Assembly (NCBI GenBank): GCA_003224525.1
Contig: QHZB01000199.1
Location: 35,093-99,092 of the forward strand
Direction of reading: 5' to 3'
DNA: 64,000 nucleotides
Origin: Acidobacteriota bacterium
GTDB taxonomy: Bacteria; Acidobacteriota; Terriglobia; Acidiferrales; UBA7541
The stretch's first letter is position 1. Each line of letters opens with the position of its first letter. The notes below the pieces were generated by a model. That model saw only the letters and a list, made by a program, of their open reading frames with translations, searched no databases and was not told the origin of the DNA. Both the position numbers and the translations under genes were made by a program. Positions 62,793-64,000 of the stretch are shown here, piece by piece.

Positions 62793-62842
62793 TCTACCGC
62801 GATGCGACGAGGAAAGGCTTGCGGGCAGGGAGGGCGGCGAAC

Positions 62843-63003
62843 CTATCTGCTTCGTTGATTCGGGCGCGATGCCTGTCGGACTCTGATCAGGGCGGTGTGA
62901 GCCGCGGTGATGTCTTACCGATCTTAATCGGTGTGCGCTTACCGCTGCTCAAGCGGATGTAGTAGGTCGCGTTTTCAATGGGAATCGGGCGATGACTCTT
63001 CGA
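62843..63003 (-). pseudogene. Tyrosine integrase N-terminal remnant
   Basis: On the minus strand, starting 14 bp after the tRNA 3' end, a frame reads HRPIPIENATYYIRLSSGKR and TPIKIGK, then shifts by one base to continue ITAAHTALIRVRQASRPNQR before a stop. This resembles the N-terminal arm-binding strands of site-specific integrases. No catalytic R-H-R-Y domain follows; the TPR gene begins 50 bp later. The position next to the tRNA and the orientation are as expected for an island integrase. Confidence 0.62.
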
Positions 63004-63016
63004 GAACTGTACGTTA

Positions 63017-63092
<76 letters not shown>

Positions 63093-63114
63093 ACCGGGAT
63101 GAACGACTTAAGAG

Positions 63115-63143
63115 ATTTTACCTCAGCGGAATGGCCGCGTCCA
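63115..63143 (-). promoter_or_regulatory. Promoter of tRNA-Ala
   Basis: On the minus strand TGGACG (63143-63138), a 17-nt spacer and TAAAAT (63120-63115), 22 nt upstream of the mature 5' end. Spacing is ideal and the -10 is close to consensus. Confidence 0.55.
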
Positions 63144-63187
63144 TCTCCCACTGATCCTCTGGCCAAGACCGCAAGAAACGCCGCGCC

Positions 63188-63461
63188 CTAGGAGGGTATG
63201 CCCGGAGAAGGGGCGCGAAGGTGAGCGAGAAAAGCGTTTGTGTGCACGGGTGAGAGAACGGCCACGAAGGATAACGGCGCCGATGGTGCGAACAGCCTGG
63301 TCATCGGCGATGCGGATGTAGCGGCATGGAGATTTTTTCTCGATGGCCATTTCGGGAACGATGGAAACGCCCATGCCGGCTCCGACCATACTGAGAAGAC
63401 TGCTGAACTGTCCGCTTTCGAAAACAATCTGCGGATGGAGGCGCGCGCGGTCGCAGGCGGC
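63188..63461 (-). pseudogene. OxyR-like LysR regulator, C-terminal half only
   Basis: The minus frame reads ACDRARLHPQIVFESGQFSS and LLSMVGAGMGVSIVPEMAIE, then ADDQAVRTIGAVILRGRSLT, the effector domain of OxyR-type LysR proteins. The family's last helix (NAFLAHLRA) is in another frame ending at 63188, so a one-base lesion lies near 63245. The DNA-binding domain and first half are absent: homology stops at about 63461, where catalase homology begins on the other strand. Confidence 0.78.
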
Positions 63462-64000
63462 GTCCGAACCGCGCAACGTTGTGCCGGGCATGGGGTTTTC
63501 GCCTGACAAAATGTTGCAGGGACGCTTGATCTCCTATCCCGACGCGCACCGCTACCGGCTGGGGGCCAACTACGATTCCCTGCCGGTAAACAAACCGCAG
63601 TGCCCGTATCACACTTACAACAAGGACGGCGCGATGCGCTTCGACGGAAACGGGGGTTCGGCGGTGAACTATGAGCCGAACAGCTTCGGCGGCCCGACGC
63701 AGGACCGTTCCTACGTCGAATGGCCGCGTGCCGTCAGCGGAACCGTCGCACGCCACGATCACCGCACCGACGGCGACTACTACACCCAGCCGGGGAACTT
63801 GTTCAGGCTGCTGTCCGCGGACGCGAAAGCAGCGGCTGATCGATAACATTGTCGCCAGCTTGGGCAATGGCGTGCCAAAGCGCATTCAAGAACTGCAAAT
63901 CCAGCACTTCTACAAAGCCGATCCAGCATATGGGACAGGCGTGGCAAAGGGGCTGGGGCTGAACATCGAATCGATTGTCGCGAAGAAGCAGGTCAACGCG
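63462..64000 (+). pseudogene. Catalase, C-terminal part only, frameshifted
   Basis: The plus frame starts abruptly with NVVPGMGFSPDKMLQGRLIS and YPDAHRYRLG, which contains the proximal haem tyrosine of monofunctional catalases (R-x-x-x-Y-x-D). It continues PYHTYNKDGAMRFDGNGGSA and VNYEPNSFGGPTQDRSYVEW. Near 63825 the frame shifts by one; RLIDNIVASLGNGVPKRIQE and LQIQHFYKADPAYGTGV then run to the window edge. About two thirds of the enzyme, with the distal His and Asn, is missing. The fragment lies head to head with the oxyR remnant. Confidence 0.83.

Overview
The window looks like a chromosomal segment of a soil-type Acidobacteriota. This is inferred from gene content, with no rRNA to confirm it: GC-rich DNA, a Ser/Thr kinase fused to a TolB-like domain and TPRs, a GWxTD protein, many secreted TPR and beta-propeller proteins, and two ECF sigma factor loci. 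No phage structural genes or CRISPR array are visible.

Layout. 1-972: the 3' end of a group II intron (domains V and VI) inside a degraded IS1595-type transposase. 1287-22963: mostly housekeeping genes: ribBA, a pair of M16 peptidases, a GT2 glycosyltransferase, uvrB, an S9 peptidase, an AsmA-like protein, lepB and rnc, two secreted TPR proteins, an LssY-C protein and a GH29 fucosidase. Two decayed genes (ComEA-like; Rossmann-DUF2520) sit among them. 23226-32699: a GAF protein, a broken PQQ dehydrogenase, an NlpC/P60 protein, a repeat-rich subtilase and a threonine dehydratase. 32696-38823: an accessory stretch with two extra copies of the aroF 3' tail, a kinase-TPR protein, an ISNCY-derived remnant, a SagB-type dehydrogenase behind a small basic ORF, and two toxin-antitoxin modules. 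38826-42394: aroF with an upstream attenuator, a CAP protein and an ECF sigma/anti-sigma pair. 42395-45286: gene-poor, repeat-rich DNA with a VapC remnant and a decayed RibD/DHFR-like gene. 45287-56757: a second ECF sigma factor, a TlpA-like thioredoxin, secreted proteins, DoxX, GWxTD, PilZ, a GMC oxidoreductase with a gluconate dehydrogenase subunit 3-like protein, and ThuA. 56766-63035: a 6.3-kb island in the 3' end of tRNA-Ala(GGC), flanked by a 19-bp direct repeat, with an integrase remnant, an excisionase-like HTH gene and one 1,737-residue TPR protein with a C39-like peptidase domain. 63188-64000: remnants of a divergent oxyR-katalase pair whose 5' halves were both deleted.

Strongest findings. 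(1) aroF is preceded by a textbook-like transcription attenuator. A 17-codon leader peptide holds a Tyr-Trp-Phe-Arg-Phe run, four mutually exclusive pairing segments follow, and a terminator hairpin with six Ts ends it. A plausible promoter puts the leader AUG at or next to the transcript 5' end. (2) The tRNA-Ala island whose main cargo is the TPR-C39 giant. (3) Duplication of the aroF 3' end around a toxin-antitoxin module, which suggests the aroF tail is an integration target. (4) Several short palindrome families and many pseudogenes, meaning genome decay or, for single-base lesions, possible assembly indels.
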